In this document: piece by piece, positions 1 through 7,046 of the stretch
Position numbering within the stretch: position 1 is the stretch's first letter
How the letters are laid out: each line of letters opens with the position of its first letter
Source of the DNA: Lachnospiraceae bacterium UBA7086
GTDB lineage: Bacteria; Bacillota; Clostridia; Lachnospirales; Lachnospiraceae
Assembly: GCA_002492525.1 (NCBI GenBank)
Contig: DKZA01000033.1
Location: 15,450-58,369, forward strand
Direction of reading: 5' to 3'
Length of the DNA stretch: 42,920 bases
Notes under the pieces: model-generated
The model's input: only the letters and a program-made list of their open reading frames with translations
Databases searched by the model: none
Told to the model about the DNA's origin: nothing
Translations under genes and position numbers: made by a program

Positions 1-90
1 CTGTTGGTCACCATAGGGCGGCTGATTATACTGTTGGTCACCATAGGGCGGCTGATTATACTGCTGGTCGCCATAGGGCTGCTGACCATA
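1..90. repeat. 30-bp tandem repeat inside the low-complexity coding segment
   Basis: Bases 1-30 and 31-60 are identical; 61-90 is a diverged third copy. The period equals ten codons, so copy number can change without a frameshift. It encodes YNQPPYGDQQ on the minus strand. Confidence 0.85.
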
Positions 91-108
91 ATTTTGATTC
101 TCTTCCAC
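1..108 (-). CDS. N-terminal part of a Tyr/Gln/Gly/Pro/Asn-rich protein (runs off the window)
   Basis: Only the first 36 codons are inside the window. The GTG start at 108 has a GAGGAGAG ribosome site a few bases upstream. The visible protein is almost entirely low complexity: after a short acidic start (VEENQNYGQQ) it repeats the decapeptide YNQPPYGDQQ. Such tails often precede membrane or zinc-ribbon domains in Lachnospiraceae proteins, but the folded part is outside the window, so no function is given. Its leader holds a small hairpin at 158-171 (ACGCAG/CTGCGT) in the short gap after the upstream gene. Confidence 0.6.
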   Translation of the reverse strand, partial: MEENQNYGQQPYGDQQYNQPPYGDQQYNQPPYGDQQ

Positions 109-202
109 GTTACTCTCCTCTCTTCTACCTATCAGTTCAGATACTGTAATACGCTATACGCAGACCTGCGTTACAATATTCCTTACCTGATCATCTTAGC
201 CG

Positions 203-679
203 TTATAACAGGAAAAGCACCTGACAAGCAACCCAGATTCCTACCAAGATCAGAAAACCCACAAACAAAGCGATTGCACCGCCATTTTTCCCCTTCAGGC
301 ACATCTTAATACTGAACATATCAACAAAAACAGAAAGCAAGAGGCCGATCCATCCTGCCCCAAGGAAACCAACGATACCGCACACTGTTACCATTACGTT
401 GACCCACCCGGGCAGATTTCTTACCGGTTCATAAGGCGTACCGTCATCCAGATATACACCGTTGACTGCAAGCCTTACACTGTTACCAACCACCACCAGA
501 TTACACTCTGCTCCAGGCATACTGATCCGATTATCCGCTAACATCACAAACCAGTTCTTGGATTTGCACTTATAGATATCGTTATCAATCGTATACTTGG
601 CACCGCCAAAACCGCCGGCCTTATACGTAATATGATGTACGTTACCCATGTTGTCTGTTACATCCCATTCTTTCTTCAT
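203..679 (-). CDS. small membrane protein of unknown function
   Basis: A 158-residue protein. The ATG at 679 follows GAGGAGGAGAAGC, a much better site than the upstream in-frame starts (the frame is open to 784). Residues 1-95 look like a soluble beta-rich domain (repeating short hydrophobic stretches such as YTIDNDIYKC and VRLAVNGVYLDDG). Residues from about 95 on are strongly hydrophobic, with two or three probable membrane segments separated by a basic KGKNGG loop. I do not recognise a family. It lies upstream of the low-complexity partial gene on the same strand, so the two may be co-transcribed. A membrane-anchored beta domain facing the cytoplasm is an inference only. Confidence 0.65.
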   Translation of the reverse strand: MKKEWDVTDNMGNVHHITYKAGGFGGAKYTIDNDIYKCKSKNWFVMLADNRISMPGAECNLVVVGNSVRLAVNGVYLDDGTPYEPVRNLPGWVNVMVTVCGIVGFLGAGWIGLLLSVFVDMFSIKMCLKGKNGGAIALFVGFLILVGIWVACQVLFLL

Positions 680-825
680 GCTTCTCCTCCTCACAGCATA
701 GCTATCCATTGATTCCGGTGCCTGTTTATAACCTTTTTTGACACCCACTGTATTTATCATACTGTAAAGTATCCCTCTTTGCAAGAAAAATGTTCTGGAA
801 TTCCGCTAAATCCGGCCCAATTTCG

Positions 826-2241
826 CTAAAGTGCTATTTTTTCTATCCTAAGACGATATCTATATCTCCTGGTCCTGTCCGTATGCTCTGCCGGAAGTAA
901 ATTCTGATATCTTATAATGCTGAATACAACCCCCATCAATACGGCCCATACACCAATATCTGTCCCACAATAGGAGAGAAAGGGGATGTTTGCATAGCAG
1001 GGCAGTACACCCAGATTACCCATCATGGCACCCGCAAATTCCGCTCCAAAGACAAGACAGCAGCCCATACCCGTCACCCGCCCCAACTGATTCTTCTGCC
1101 GCAGACATCTATACAAGAAGTATCCGATACTCCCCAGAAAAATCAGACACACGACAATACCGGGCACAATACCATAGCGCAGGAACAAGTACAATATATT
1201 GCCATTCCCCTGACTAAATGAGGTATCGTAACTTACTCCTATAGAACTCTGGGCAAACTGCACCGCCGCCTCAGGGTTGCCCCACAGTCTGCATCTGCCC
1301 AGCCAGCCCCGCACTGTCACCACATAATAGCCCGCACCGCCGGCATAGTCATAAGGATGCAGAATAGCCCGGATACGTTCCGCCCGAAATCCGTCACCCA
1401 GAAGCATCCGCAAGGCCGCCATGCAAAAGGCCAGCAAGGCACCGCCCCACAGGCATAACAGCTTTCCCCGCCTGCGTTCTCCATACCATCCGCACACGAC
1501 GGCGGTACTGAGCATCATCAGCAGCACAAAGGTAAACCGCAGGCCAAAAGAACTTGTCGCCGCCAGAAATCCTTTCTGCATCCCCATAATCCCCTGCATC
1601 AGGACTATCAAAAGTATTCCTCCCGCAAACCCCCGTCTGCCCCTGCCGCGATAACGGTACAGTAAACTTGCGTAGAGCGGTACCAACAGATAAGGCCAGT
1701 TATAGGGAAATGCCAGCCGGAGCCAGTAATCTCTCCAGATTACCACACCTTCCATCCACAAAACAAAAAGCACAAGACAGATAAACCATGTGGCATGCCG
1801 CAAAATAACGGTATAATCCGTCACACAGGCTAAGACCCCCAATCCCACCGCCACCGATAATACAAACAAAAGAATCCTGGATACCCCTGAAAACAAGCCC
1901 AGGGCGACTGCATTACCCTCTTCCAGAAGCTGTGCTCCCAGGATTTCCCTGTTATAAGCAATCTGCAGACTTAACCCCAGCACACACAAAAATACCAGCA
2001 TAACCATCATCTTCCAGTCCGTCTGCGGCCTGTGGATTAGGTCCATGGAAATACCCACTTCTACCGGATCGCCCATCTGCCGCACCGCTTCTTCTAAAGC
2101 TTCTGTTTCCGACATTCCCTGAGCCCTGCAATATGCCGCCTGGTCCTCTATATGCGCCTCCAATTCCCGCGCTACCATATCCCGCGCCCGTCTGGCGCGG
2201 ATCTGTGAGACGGCCGCATCTATGTACTCATGCATATCCAT
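826..2241 (-). CDS. FtsW/RodA/SpoVE-like membrane protein with N-terminal HAAS domain
   Basis: About 471 residues. The first ~65 form a helical HAAS-type prefix (ISQIRARRARDMVAREL-like start, then GMSETEALEEAVRQMGDP), the module that usually pairs a membrane protein with a PadR regulator. The rest is polytopic, and its C-terminal third has the SEDS signature pattern: a GNGNILYLFLRYGIVPG-type loop, then GNLGVLPCYANIPFLSYCG. SEDS proteins are glycan polymerases or flippases of cell-wall synthesis; here the divergence and the PadR partner suggest a stress- or ligand-controlled variant, which is inference. The ATG at 2241 is preferred because GGAGGG lies 7 bases upstream; a TTG at 2256 is possible. 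The start overlaps the padR stop by 14 bases, so translation is probably coupled. Confidence 0.8.
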   Translation of the reverse strand: MDMHEYIDAAVSQIRARRARDMVARELEAHIEDQAAYCRAQGMSETEALEEAVRQMGDPVEVGISMDLIHRPQTDWKMMVMLVFLCVLGLSLQIAYNREILGAQLLEEGNAVALGLFSGVSRILLFVLSVAVGLGVLACVTDYTVILRHATWFICLVLFVLWMEGVVIWRDYWLRLAFPYNWPYLLVPLYASLLYRYRGRGRRGFAGGILLIVLMQGIMGMQKGFLAATSSFGLRFTFVLLMMLSTAVVCGWYGERRRGKLLCLWGGALLAFCMAALRMLLGDGFRAERIRAILHPYDYAGGAGYYVVTVRGWLGRCRLWGNPEAAVQFAQSSIGVSYDTSFSQGNGNILYLFLRYGIVPGIVVCLIFLGSIGYFLYRCLRQKNQLGRVTGMGCCLVFGAEFAGAMMGNLGVLPCYANIPFLSYCGTDIGVWAVLMGVVFSIIRYQNLLPAEHTDRTRRYRYRLRIEKIAL

Positions 2242-2569
2242 AAGCCAGCCCTCCAATCACGCCCTCCACGCCAGTGGTATATTCCTTCCATTCCTCTTTC
2301 TTTTTCTGCAGGAAACGCTTCCCCTCCCTGGTAATACTGTAATACTTCCGCACCTTTCCAGATACCGCTTGTTCATATGCCGTCACCAGATTTTTTTCTT
2401 CCAGGGAATGTAACAGCGGATACATTGTCCCCGCCTTTAATTCAAACACCTGGTTGGATCTCTCCCGCAAAGTTTCAATCATCTCATAACCATACAGATC
2501 TTTCTCTTCCAACAGCTGCAACAACAGCATTGCCATACTGCCTGATACCAGACTCTTATCTACCGCCAT
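2228..2569 (-). CDS. PadR-family transcriptional regulator
   Basis: A 113-residue winged-helix protein. It has the PadR pattern: LLLQLLEEKDLYGYEMIETL for the first helices, ELKAGTMYPLLHSLEEKNLV for the recognition region, and KYYSITREGKRFL for the wing. The ATG at 2569 has GGGAGG at 8 bases spacing; an in-frame extension to 2632 lacks such a site. PadR proteins are dimeric repressors released by small molecules or membrane stress. The gene is first in a two-gene operon with the HAAS/FtsW-like protein, the usual PadR-HAAS pairing, and sits under a promoter fully covered by a palindrome, which implies autorepression. Confidence 0.9.
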   Translation of the reverse strand: MAVDKSLVSGSMAMLLLQLLEEKDLYGYEMIETLRERSNQVFELKAGTMYPLLHSLEEKNLVTAYEQAVSGKVRKYYSITREGKRFLQKKKEEWKEYTTGVEGVIGGLAYGYA

Positions 2570-2653
2570 AACTGTTTCCTCCCATGATAGATTCCTCCTC
2601 ATGCTTCTTTCTGTTGTCTTGTTCCGATACACTTCTAAATACGCATTTGCATA

Positions 2654-2702
2654 TATATAGGCTGCCTATATATATTATATATAGACAGCCTATATAAGTC
2701 AA
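2654..2702 (-). promoter_or_regulatory. padR operon promoter with 43-bp near-perfect palindromic operator
   Basis: On the minus strand, TTGACT (2702-2697) and TATAAT (2679-2674) are 17 bases apart. A palindrome centred on 2675 spans 2654-2696, with arms TATATAGGCTG / CAGCCTATATA outside and CTATATATA / TATATATAG inside; the only mismatch is 2665 against 2685. It covers the spacer and the -10 box, as expected of an autoregulatory PadR site. Confidence 0.8.
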
Positions 2703-2772
2703 CCATGATTATTTTGTGTTATAGGAAACTTCCTGGTTATATCCGAGGCCACGAAGCGGATCTCGCAAAGTT

Positions 2773-2797
2773 AATTTGCGAAGCAAATTTACTTTTT
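2773..2797 (+). terminator. hairpin with T-run beyond the permease stop codon
   Basis: AATTTGC-GAA-GCAAATT (2773-2789) is followed by a run of seven T on the plus strand. On the minus strand, where the upstream gene is read, the T-run is on the wrong side, so its role as terminator for the permease operon is uncertain. Confidence 0.3.
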
Positions 2798-3457
2798 TTA
2801 TACATAATCCCGCTTCGCCGTTACTTTCACGCAGATAACGATTGCAGCCGCAAATATCACAAATGCCGCTCCTATCGCTGCAAAGCCCATCTGCATCAAT
2901 CCGGCACCCATATCCTGCACCATAGAAATATCTCCCGTCACTTCTATATCATCCACCAAATACATCATAGCAAAAAAACCGCCCATGGCCGGGGCCGTTC
3001 TCACAATCCCCAGAAGCTGAGGCGCCATATGCTCTCCCGACAGATATAAAATCAAAAATTCCAACGTAATGATAAATATACAAAAGGCTAACAAGAACAA
3101 ACTGCCTCCGATCACCCAGAGCTCTATTTCCCGGCCTGTCAGCTGATGAACTGCCATAAAAATCCCACCGCTTACTACAGCAATTCCTACAAAGGAAATC
3201 CCATACAGAAACCGTCCCAGCACTCTGTGCGCGGTTGTAGAAGGCAGTAATACCAAAAATCCCGCATCTCCTTTTTTGCAGGCGCCAAAAGGCGACGTGG
3301 CATAGATAACCGCTATAAAAACCATATAAGAAAACGGTATGAGAACAGAATCTCCCTGTCCCCAAAGCGCTGCCGCTATCACAAGAAACACTGGCAGGAA
3401 ATACATCTGCTGTCGCGTCTTGATATAATCAATCCTCATAAAATATATCGCTCTCAT
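2798..3457 (-). CDS. ABC-2-type transporter permease
   Basis: A 219-residue integral membrane protein with about six hydrophobic segments and short basic loops, of the size and pattern of the small ABC-2 permeases found with YtrA-type regulators. The start is ATG at 3457, 7 bases after GGGAGG; the adjacent GTG at 3460 is too close to that site. It is the last gene of the GntR / ATPase / permease operon, 15 bases after the ATPase stop. The expected role is the membrane half of a drug, lantibiotic or envelope-stress exporter; the substrate cannot be read from sequence. A second permease is absent, so it probably works as a homodimer. Confidence 0.8.
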   Translation of the reverse strand: MRAIYFMRIDYIKTRQQMYFLPVFLVIAAALWGQGDSVLIPFSYMVFIAVIYATSPFGACKKGDAGFLVLLPSTTAHRVLGRFLYGISFVGIAVVSGGIFMAVHQLTGREIELWVIGGSLFLLAFCIFIITLEFLILYLSGEHMAPQLLGIVRTAPAMGGFFAMMYLVDDIEVTGDISMVQDMGAGLMQMGFAAIGAAFVIFAAAIVICVKVTAKRDYV

Positions 3458-3472
3458 CACAGAACCTCCCTT

Positions 3473-4324
3473 TTACCTTTCATCCTTAATATAATGAACC
3501 ACAATCTGATCGATATTGGGTTTTTCATAATGCATCTGACTGCCCAGAAGCCCTGCCTTATCACTGGGCAGAAGCGCCTCAAATCCATAAGCATTGTCAA
3601 TCACTCCGATCAACGCCTTCTTAAGTTCCCCGGAAATCTCGCTTCGCTCACCTTTTACCAGCAGATAGTTCTCAATCAGCTCATCCTTGGCATCGTAGAG
3701 CACCGTCTGACCCTGATGAATAAAATAAATATAATCTGCTATCTGCTCCAGATCACTTAAAATATGAGTGGAAAAGATTACGCTCCGTTCGCCGTCCATC
3801 ACATACTCCTGTAAAATCTCCAGAATTTCTGTACGCATCACCGGATCCAGCCCGTTGGTAGCCTCGTCTAAAACCAGAAGTTTCGTATCCCTGGAAAGCA
3901 CCGATGCAAACATCAGCATGACCTTCATACCTCTGGAAAAATCTTTGATGGGCTTTTTTTCCGGCAGATTCCATCTGCGGAGGAACCCGTTAAACTTTTC
4001 CGCCGAAAAGGTGGGGTAAAAATTCTTAAGCACCCGCCTGATATTCTTCACCCTGAAATTATCCGGGAAATAAAACTCATCCCCGATATAACCGATACGC
4101 TCCTTATAGGCTACCGCATCCTCCGCACAGCTGATTCCGTCAATTCGGATCTCACCCTGACTGCATTTACAAATATTGGTGATGAGATTAAGTGTGGTGC
4201 TCTTCCCTGAACCGTTCGGTCCCACATAACCCATGATATACCCTTTAGGCAGGGTAAAATTAATATCCTGTAGATCAAAAGTCTTGTAATGCTTTGACAA
4301 ATTCTTTACTTCCAACAATTCCAT
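3473..4324 (-). CDS. ABC transporter ATP-binding protein
   Basis: A 283-residue ATPase. Walker A is GPNGSGKS at residues 35-42, a degenerate signature FSRGMK lies at 129-134, Walker B LLVLDE at 149-154 and the H-loop STHI at 186-189. The ABC signature has FSRGM in place of LSGGQ, as in YtrB/BcrA-like exporters that carry a C-terminal extension; residues after ~215 are that extension. The ATG at 4324 follows AGGAGAGG. It pairs with the permease downstream, and the GntR gene lies 12 bases upstream, so the operon is a self-regulated exporter. Confidence 0.92.
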   Translation of the reverse strand: MELLEVKNLSKHYKTFDLQDINFTLPKGYIMGYVGPNGSGKSTTLNLITNICKCSQGEIRIDGISCAEDAVAYKERIGYIGDEFYFPDNFRVKNIRRVLKNFYPTFSAEKFNGFLRRWNLPEKKPIKDFSRGMKVMLMFASVLSRDTKLLVLDEATNGLDPVMRTEILEILQEYVMDGERSVIFSTHILSDLEQIADYIYFIHQGQTVLYDAKDELIENYLLVKGERSEISGELKKALIGVIDNAYGFEALLPSDKAGLLGSQMHYEKPNIDQIVVHYIKDER

Positions 4325-4336
4325 ATGATTCCTCTC

Positions 4337-4708
4337 CTATCTTTCCAGTAGATTCTTAAAAACCTCCAGAAGTTCTTCCTCGGACATTCCCATAGTCCGC
4401 GCTGTCTCTATGGCCGTGGTAAGTCCTTCCTCGATCCGCATCAGGCTCTGCTCTTTGAGCAGACTGTTATCTGTGGAAAGCACCACGCTCCCTTTTCCCT
4501 GCATACTGGCAATAAATCCTTCAGCCTCCAGGTCACTGTAAGCGCGGGTGGTCGTGATCACACTGACACCAACTTCCCTGGCCAACTGCCTGATAGACGG
4601 TAAGGTACTTCCTTCCGGAATCCGGCCGTTTAGTATCTGTTCCTTGAGCTGTTCCCTGATCTGCGCATAAATCGGCAGCTCCGACTGATTTGATATGATA
4701 ATTTTCAA
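4337..4708 (-). CDS. GntR-family regulator, YtrA subfamily
   Basis: A 123-residue protein with a winged helix (ELPIYAQIREQLKEQI, then LPSIRQLAREVGVSVITTTR and ARAYSDLEAEGFI-like recognition region). It has only a short helical tail instead of a ligand-binding domain, which is typical of YtrA-type GntR proteins that control an adjacent ABC exporter. The start is TTG at 4708, 7 bases after AAGGAGG; no ATG fits. It is the first gene of the exporter operon, and its promoter carries an inverted repeat over the -10 region, so autorepression is likely. Confidence 0.9.
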   Translation of the reverse strand: MKIIISNQSELPIYAQIREQLKEQILNGRIPEGSTLPSIRQLAREVGVSVITTTRAYSDLEAEGFIASMQGKGSVVLSTDNSLLKEQSLMRIEEGLTTAIETARTMGMSEEELLEVFKNLLER

Positions 4709-4759
4709 TGGTCAACCTCCTTGCACGCCCTGTCGTCACAGTTTGTGCTTCATAAGTAT

Positions 4760-4803
4760 ATACTGTATATATATCATTATATGCAGTATGTGCAGTTTGT
4801 CAA
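4760..4803 (-). promoter_or_regulatory. promoter of the ytrA-like operon with overlapping inverted repeat
   Basis: On the minus strand, TTGACA (4803-4798) and TATAAT (4781-4776) have a 16-base spacer. An inverted repeat, ATACTG (4760-4765) / CAGTAT (4784-4789), centred on 4774.5 with further inner pairing, covers the -10 box. This is the expected position of a GntR operator. Confidence 0.75.
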
Positions 4804-4806
4804 TAG

Positions 4807-4847
4807 AAAAAACTTAAAAGAGCCGGCCAAACTGCCGACTCCTTTTA
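4807..4847 (-). terminator. intrinsic terminator after fic
   Basis: Read on the minus strand, AAAAGGAGTCGGC, a short loop and GCCGGCTCTTTT are followed by AAGTTTTTT. It lies directly after the fic stop codon and before the GntR promoter. Confidence 0.8.
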
Positions 4848-4858
4848 TCATTACCATT

Positions 4859-5620
4859 TTATATCGTTTCACTTCTTTCCGCCCTTATCACCTGCTTTTC
4901 CCAGGTCTTGACCGTCTGTTCCTGTAGAAATGACTTCATTGGAACTAAATCCTGCCGATTATCCCATGCTTCCAGAGCCTCATAATAATCCTTTCTGTCT
5001 TCCTCATGGATAATGATGGGCGGATGTCCATGAAGTACTAACAGATAATTCATCAGAAGCCTTCCGGTTCTCCCATTCCCATCCGCAAAAGGATGGATAT
5101 TCTCAAATTTGACATGGAAATACGCCGCCGCTGTCAGAACATCTGCGGAATCAATATCCTGCAATTCTTCCAATAGTTCTGCCATCTCTTCCGCAACCTC
5201 TTCCGGAGCAGCGCCTATCTCTCCCTTTCCGGTCACATAATCATGATGTTTATACTCACCAGGCCGCTCCCCTAATTGCCAGCGCCTTGTATCGTAAGTG
5301 CCATGTGTCAGCTGCTTCTGCATCCGCCAAACAAAAGTTTCATCCAACGGACATTTTTCCTGAAAAGCGCTAAGAAACAATTCACTTGCCTCCTTCGCAT
5401 TACGGATTTCAAACAAAGTTCTCAAATCACCGGTGTATGAGGTGACACCGTCATGTTCAAAAACTTCCCTTGTATCATGATAGGTGATATGGTCATTCTC
5501 AATTCTCCCTGAATGAAATGCAAATGCAATACTATAACTGCTTAATGCCTCAGCCAGCTGTGCATCTGTCCGTATATTCTTACTCTTCCATAGTTCCACT
5601 GCCTTTTCATAATTGGTCAT
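4859..5620 (-). CDS. Fic-domain protein (predicted AMP-transferase, self-inhibited type)
   Basis: A 253-residue protein. The Fic motif HPFADGNGRTGR is at residues 176-187, with catalytic His176 and anion-binding and Mg-binding residues intact. An N-terminal inhibitory motif S-x-x-x-E-N (SGRIEN, residues 37-42) is present, so this is a class II Fic protein, in which Glu41 is expected to block productive ATP binding until relieved. Family members usually transfer AMP to a protein hydroxyl; the target is unknown. The ATG at 5620 follows GCAGGAGG. The gene is monocistronic with its own terminator, and it is the chromosomal neighbour of the tRNA-Arg integration site rather than cargo, since it lies outside the left repeat. 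Confidence 0.93.
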   Translation of the reverse strand: MTNYEKAVELWKSKNIRTDAQLAEALSSYSIAFAFHSGRIENDHITYHDTREVFEHDGVTSYTGDLRTLFEIRNAKEASELFLSAFQEKCPLDETFVWRMQKQLTHGTYDTRRWQLGERPGEYKHHDYVTGKGEIGAAPEEVAEEMAELLEELQDIDSADVLTAAAYFHVKFENIHPFADGNGRTGRLLMNYLLVLHGHPPIIIHEEDRKDYYEALEAWDNRQDLVPMKSFLQEQTVKTWEKQVIRAERSETI

Positions 5621-5683
5621 GAGAAACCTCCTGCTTTCTACAAGGTAATTATATCCTCTGCGTCTATTATATCACACCCGGGC

Positions 5684-5723
5684 AAAAAATCAGCGGGAAC
5701 ATCCATCACAGATATTCCCGCTG
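5684..5723 (-). terminator. terminator that originally followed tRNA-Arg
   Basis: CAGCGGGAA..TTCCCGCTG forms an 11-pair stem at 5691-5723, followed on the minus strand by ATTTTTT. It sits just outside the left attachment repeat, in the orientation of the tRNA gene now 5.2 kb away. It is therefore inferred to be the native tRNA terminator displaced by the insertion. Confidence 0.8.
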
Positions 5724-5746
5724 TCATACGTGCACAACCGCACTCA

Positions 5747-5769
5747 AAGCGTGCGTTAGAGGATTCGAA
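5747..5769. repeat. left attachment repeat (tRNA-Arg 3' end copy)
   Basis: A 23-bp sequence (AAGCGTGCGTTAGAGGATTC plus GAA) identical to 10984-11006. It reproduces the T-loop side and the acceptor 3' strand of tRNA-Arg without the rest of the tRNA, as expected at the far end of an element integrated in a tRNA gene. Confidence 0.92.
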
Positions 5770-5825
5770 TAGAAACCCTTTTTGAAACCCTAGTAAAATC
5801 AAGCGTTCCACACTCACATTTTTAA

Positions 5826-5847
5826 ATGAAACAAAAATGAAACAGTA
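5826..5847 (+). repeat. left arm-type repeats for the integrase
   Basis: ATGAAACA occurs at 5826-5833 and ATGAAACAGTA at 5837-5847. The same pair recurs at the right end (10891-10910). Position inside each att end, outside the 23-bp core, is typical of arm sites bound by the N-terminal domain of Tn916-like integrases. Confidence 0.65.
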
Positions 5848-5855
5848 ACTACAAA

Positions 5856-5902
5856 ATAACGGGCGTAAAGCATTGTTTATTATAACAACTTACGCTCGTT
5901 AT
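5856..5902. terminator. long hairpin near the left end, possible insulating terminator
   Basis: AACGGGCGTAA (5858-5868) pairs with TTACGCTCGTT (5890-5900) with one mismatch, and ATATTTTTTC follows on the plus strand. It could stop transcription entering rep from outside, or be a protein site. Confidence 0.5.
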
Positions 5903-5968
5903 ATTTTTTCACGTTTATGCTGTTTATAATTTATTAATTCTTTTTTTATTTTTTCTTTATAAATACTA

Positions 5969-5997
5969 TTGGATATCGAAAAACAGCGAGCTACAAT
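5969..5997 (+). promoter_or_regulatory. candidate rep promoter and leader
   Basis: TTGGAT (5969-5974) and TACAAT (5992-5997) have a 17-base spacer. The leader then holds a short hairpin CAAG-TGA-CTTG followed by CATATTTTTTAG, which could act as an attenuator upstream of rep. This is a weak prediction. Confidence 0.5.
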
Positions 5998-6064
5998 ATT
6001 TATGTGAGACAAGTGACTTGCATATTTTTTAGAAAGGAAATTTGAATAAAACATTCTTGGATGC

Positions 6065-6089
6065 AATGGGGGACTACGACACCCCCATT
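6065..6089 (+). other. double-strand origin: pMV158-type nick-site hairpin
   Basis: AATGGGGG (6065-6072) and CCCCCATT (6082-6089) form a perfect 8-pair stem presenting the loop ACTACGACA. The loop contains ACTACGAC; RepB of pMV158 cuts TACTACG/AC in a loop of the same kind. The predicted cut is between 6078 and 6079 on the plus strand. It lies 23 bases before the rep start, next to three 7-bp repeats. Confidence 0.85.
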
Positions 6090-6091
6090 AC

Positions 6092-6112
6092 ATCAACAAT
6101 CAATAATCAAAA
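6092..6112 (+). repeat. three tandem 7-bp repeats (possible Rep binding site)
   Basis: ATCAACA, ATCAATA and ATCAAAA follow one another without gaps between the nick hairpin and the rep ATG. pMV158-type origins also carry direct repeats near the nick site that RepB binds; the role here is inferred. Confidence 0.5.
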
Positions 6113-6693
6113 TGGCAACAAAACGAAATACTTACTATGCTACAATATGTTATCCAGAATCTGCACCAGACAACTGGATAGAAATTTTGGAAGACTTCCA
6201 CATTCAAGCACTTATTTCCCCCCTGCATGATAAAGATATAAATCAAGATGGAACACTAAAGAAAGCACACTATCATATTATTTTATTATTTGAATCTCTA
6301 AAATCAGAAAAACAGGTACAGGAAATAGTTGACAGATTTGGCGGTATCAAAACAATACCAATACACAGCCTAGGCGCATACTGCCGCTATCTATGTCACC
6401 TTGATGACCCCGACAAGATGCAATATAAAATTGAAGATGTTATAGAGCTAGGCGGCGCAAATTATAGGGAATGTTGCAGAACAAATGATAGCGAAAAGGA
6501 CGAAAAAAATCTTATGGGTTTAACACAACTTATATTGGATAACGATATAAGCTATTTCCATAAGGTTGTGGAAGCAGTACTGGCGGAACATAAAGAGTGG
6601 TTTCACGCATTAACAGCAAATTCATATTACATTCATTCTGTCGTGATGTCACTTGCAACCAAAAAACAGCGAAAGGAAAAGGTATATATATAA
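6112..6693 (+). CDS. rep: rolling-circle replication initiator, pMV158 RepB family (Rep_2)
   Basis: A 193-residue HUH endonuclease. The N-terminus (KRNTYYATICYPES..) and the block ISPLHDKDI..KKAHYHIIL match RepB of pMV158, with metal ligands His39, Asp42, His53 and His55. The catalytic tyrosine is Tyr93 in YCRYLCHL. RepB-type proteins nick the plus strand at the origin loop and stay linked through the tyrosine while the host polymerase displaces the strand. The ATG at 6112 gives an N-terminus collinear with RepB; no good ribosome site precedes it, whereas a TTG at 6042 after GAAAGGAAATT starts a different, overlapping 62-codon frame, so translational coupling to a leader peptide is possible. 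The stop overlaps the next start (TAATG). Confidence 0.92.
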   Translation: MATKRNTYYATICYPESAPDNWIEILEDFHIQALISPLHDKDINQDGTLKKAHYHIILLFESLKSEKQVQEIVDRFGGIKTIPIHSLGAYCRYLCHLDDPDKMQYKIEDVIELGGANYRECCRTNDSEKDEKNLMGLTQLILDNDISYFHKVVEAVLAEHKEWFHALTANSYYIHSVVMSLATKKQRKEKVYI

Positions 6694-6941
6694 TGATTGC
6701 AAAAATAGACAACTTAGAAATACGAGGAAAGGAGAGGAAAACTTCCATCAAAACCAATCGAGAATACATAATAGTACGGGCAGAAGATGAAACAGGCAAA
6801 GTCACCGAACTGCTAGATTGGAATACGGAAAACTATGAGCGATATGAGAAAGGACTTATAGGAACTTTTACATTAAATCTCGATATTGGCAGATACATAA
6901 ATATTTCCATCAGAGATTTTTCAATAACAAATAACAACTGA
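6693..6941 (+). CDS. small protein coupled to Rep, possibly an OB-fold ssDNA-binding protein
   Basis: An 82-residue protein whose ATG overlaps the rep stop by one base (TAATG); AAAGGAAAAGG lies upstream. The sequence alternates charged and beta-branched residues (KIDNLEIRG, KTNREYIIVRAEDETG, YINISIRDFSI), giving a predicted all-beta barrel pattern with no membrane segment. Coupled to a rolling-circle Rep, a helix-destabilising ssDNA-binding role (gene V-like) is the most reasonable guess, but there is no decisive motif. Alternatives are a copy-number regulator or a Rep accessory factor. Confidence 0.6.
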   Translation: MIAKIDNLEIRGKERKTSIKTNREYIIVRAEDETGKVTELLDWNTENYERYEKGLIGTFTLNLDIGRYINISIRDFSITNNN

Positions 6942-6947
6942 AAATTA

Positions 6948-6976
6948 AGAGGGCTTCGGCTCTCTTTTTTATTTTA
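6948..6976 (+). terminator. terminator of the rep operon
   Basis: AGAGGGC-TTCG-GCTCTCT with a stable tetraloop, followed by TTTTTATTTT, directly after the stop of the coupled small gene. Confidence 0.88.
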
Positions 6977-7046
6977 AAAGGTGGTTACATGGCCATCCAT
7001 GTGCTATGTAAACGAGCTTTTGGGAAAAATCTTGGCTAAAATAGAT

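Noticed and set aside
4859..5620. Fic gene as cargo of the integrated element
   Set aside because: It lies outside the left attachment repeat, beyond the native tRNA terminator, and has host-like composition.
6042..6230. Separate 62-residue protein gene upstream of rep
   Set aside because: It begins at a TTG with a good ribosome site, but it runs over the nick hairpin and 118 bases of rep in another frame; at most a leader for coupling.
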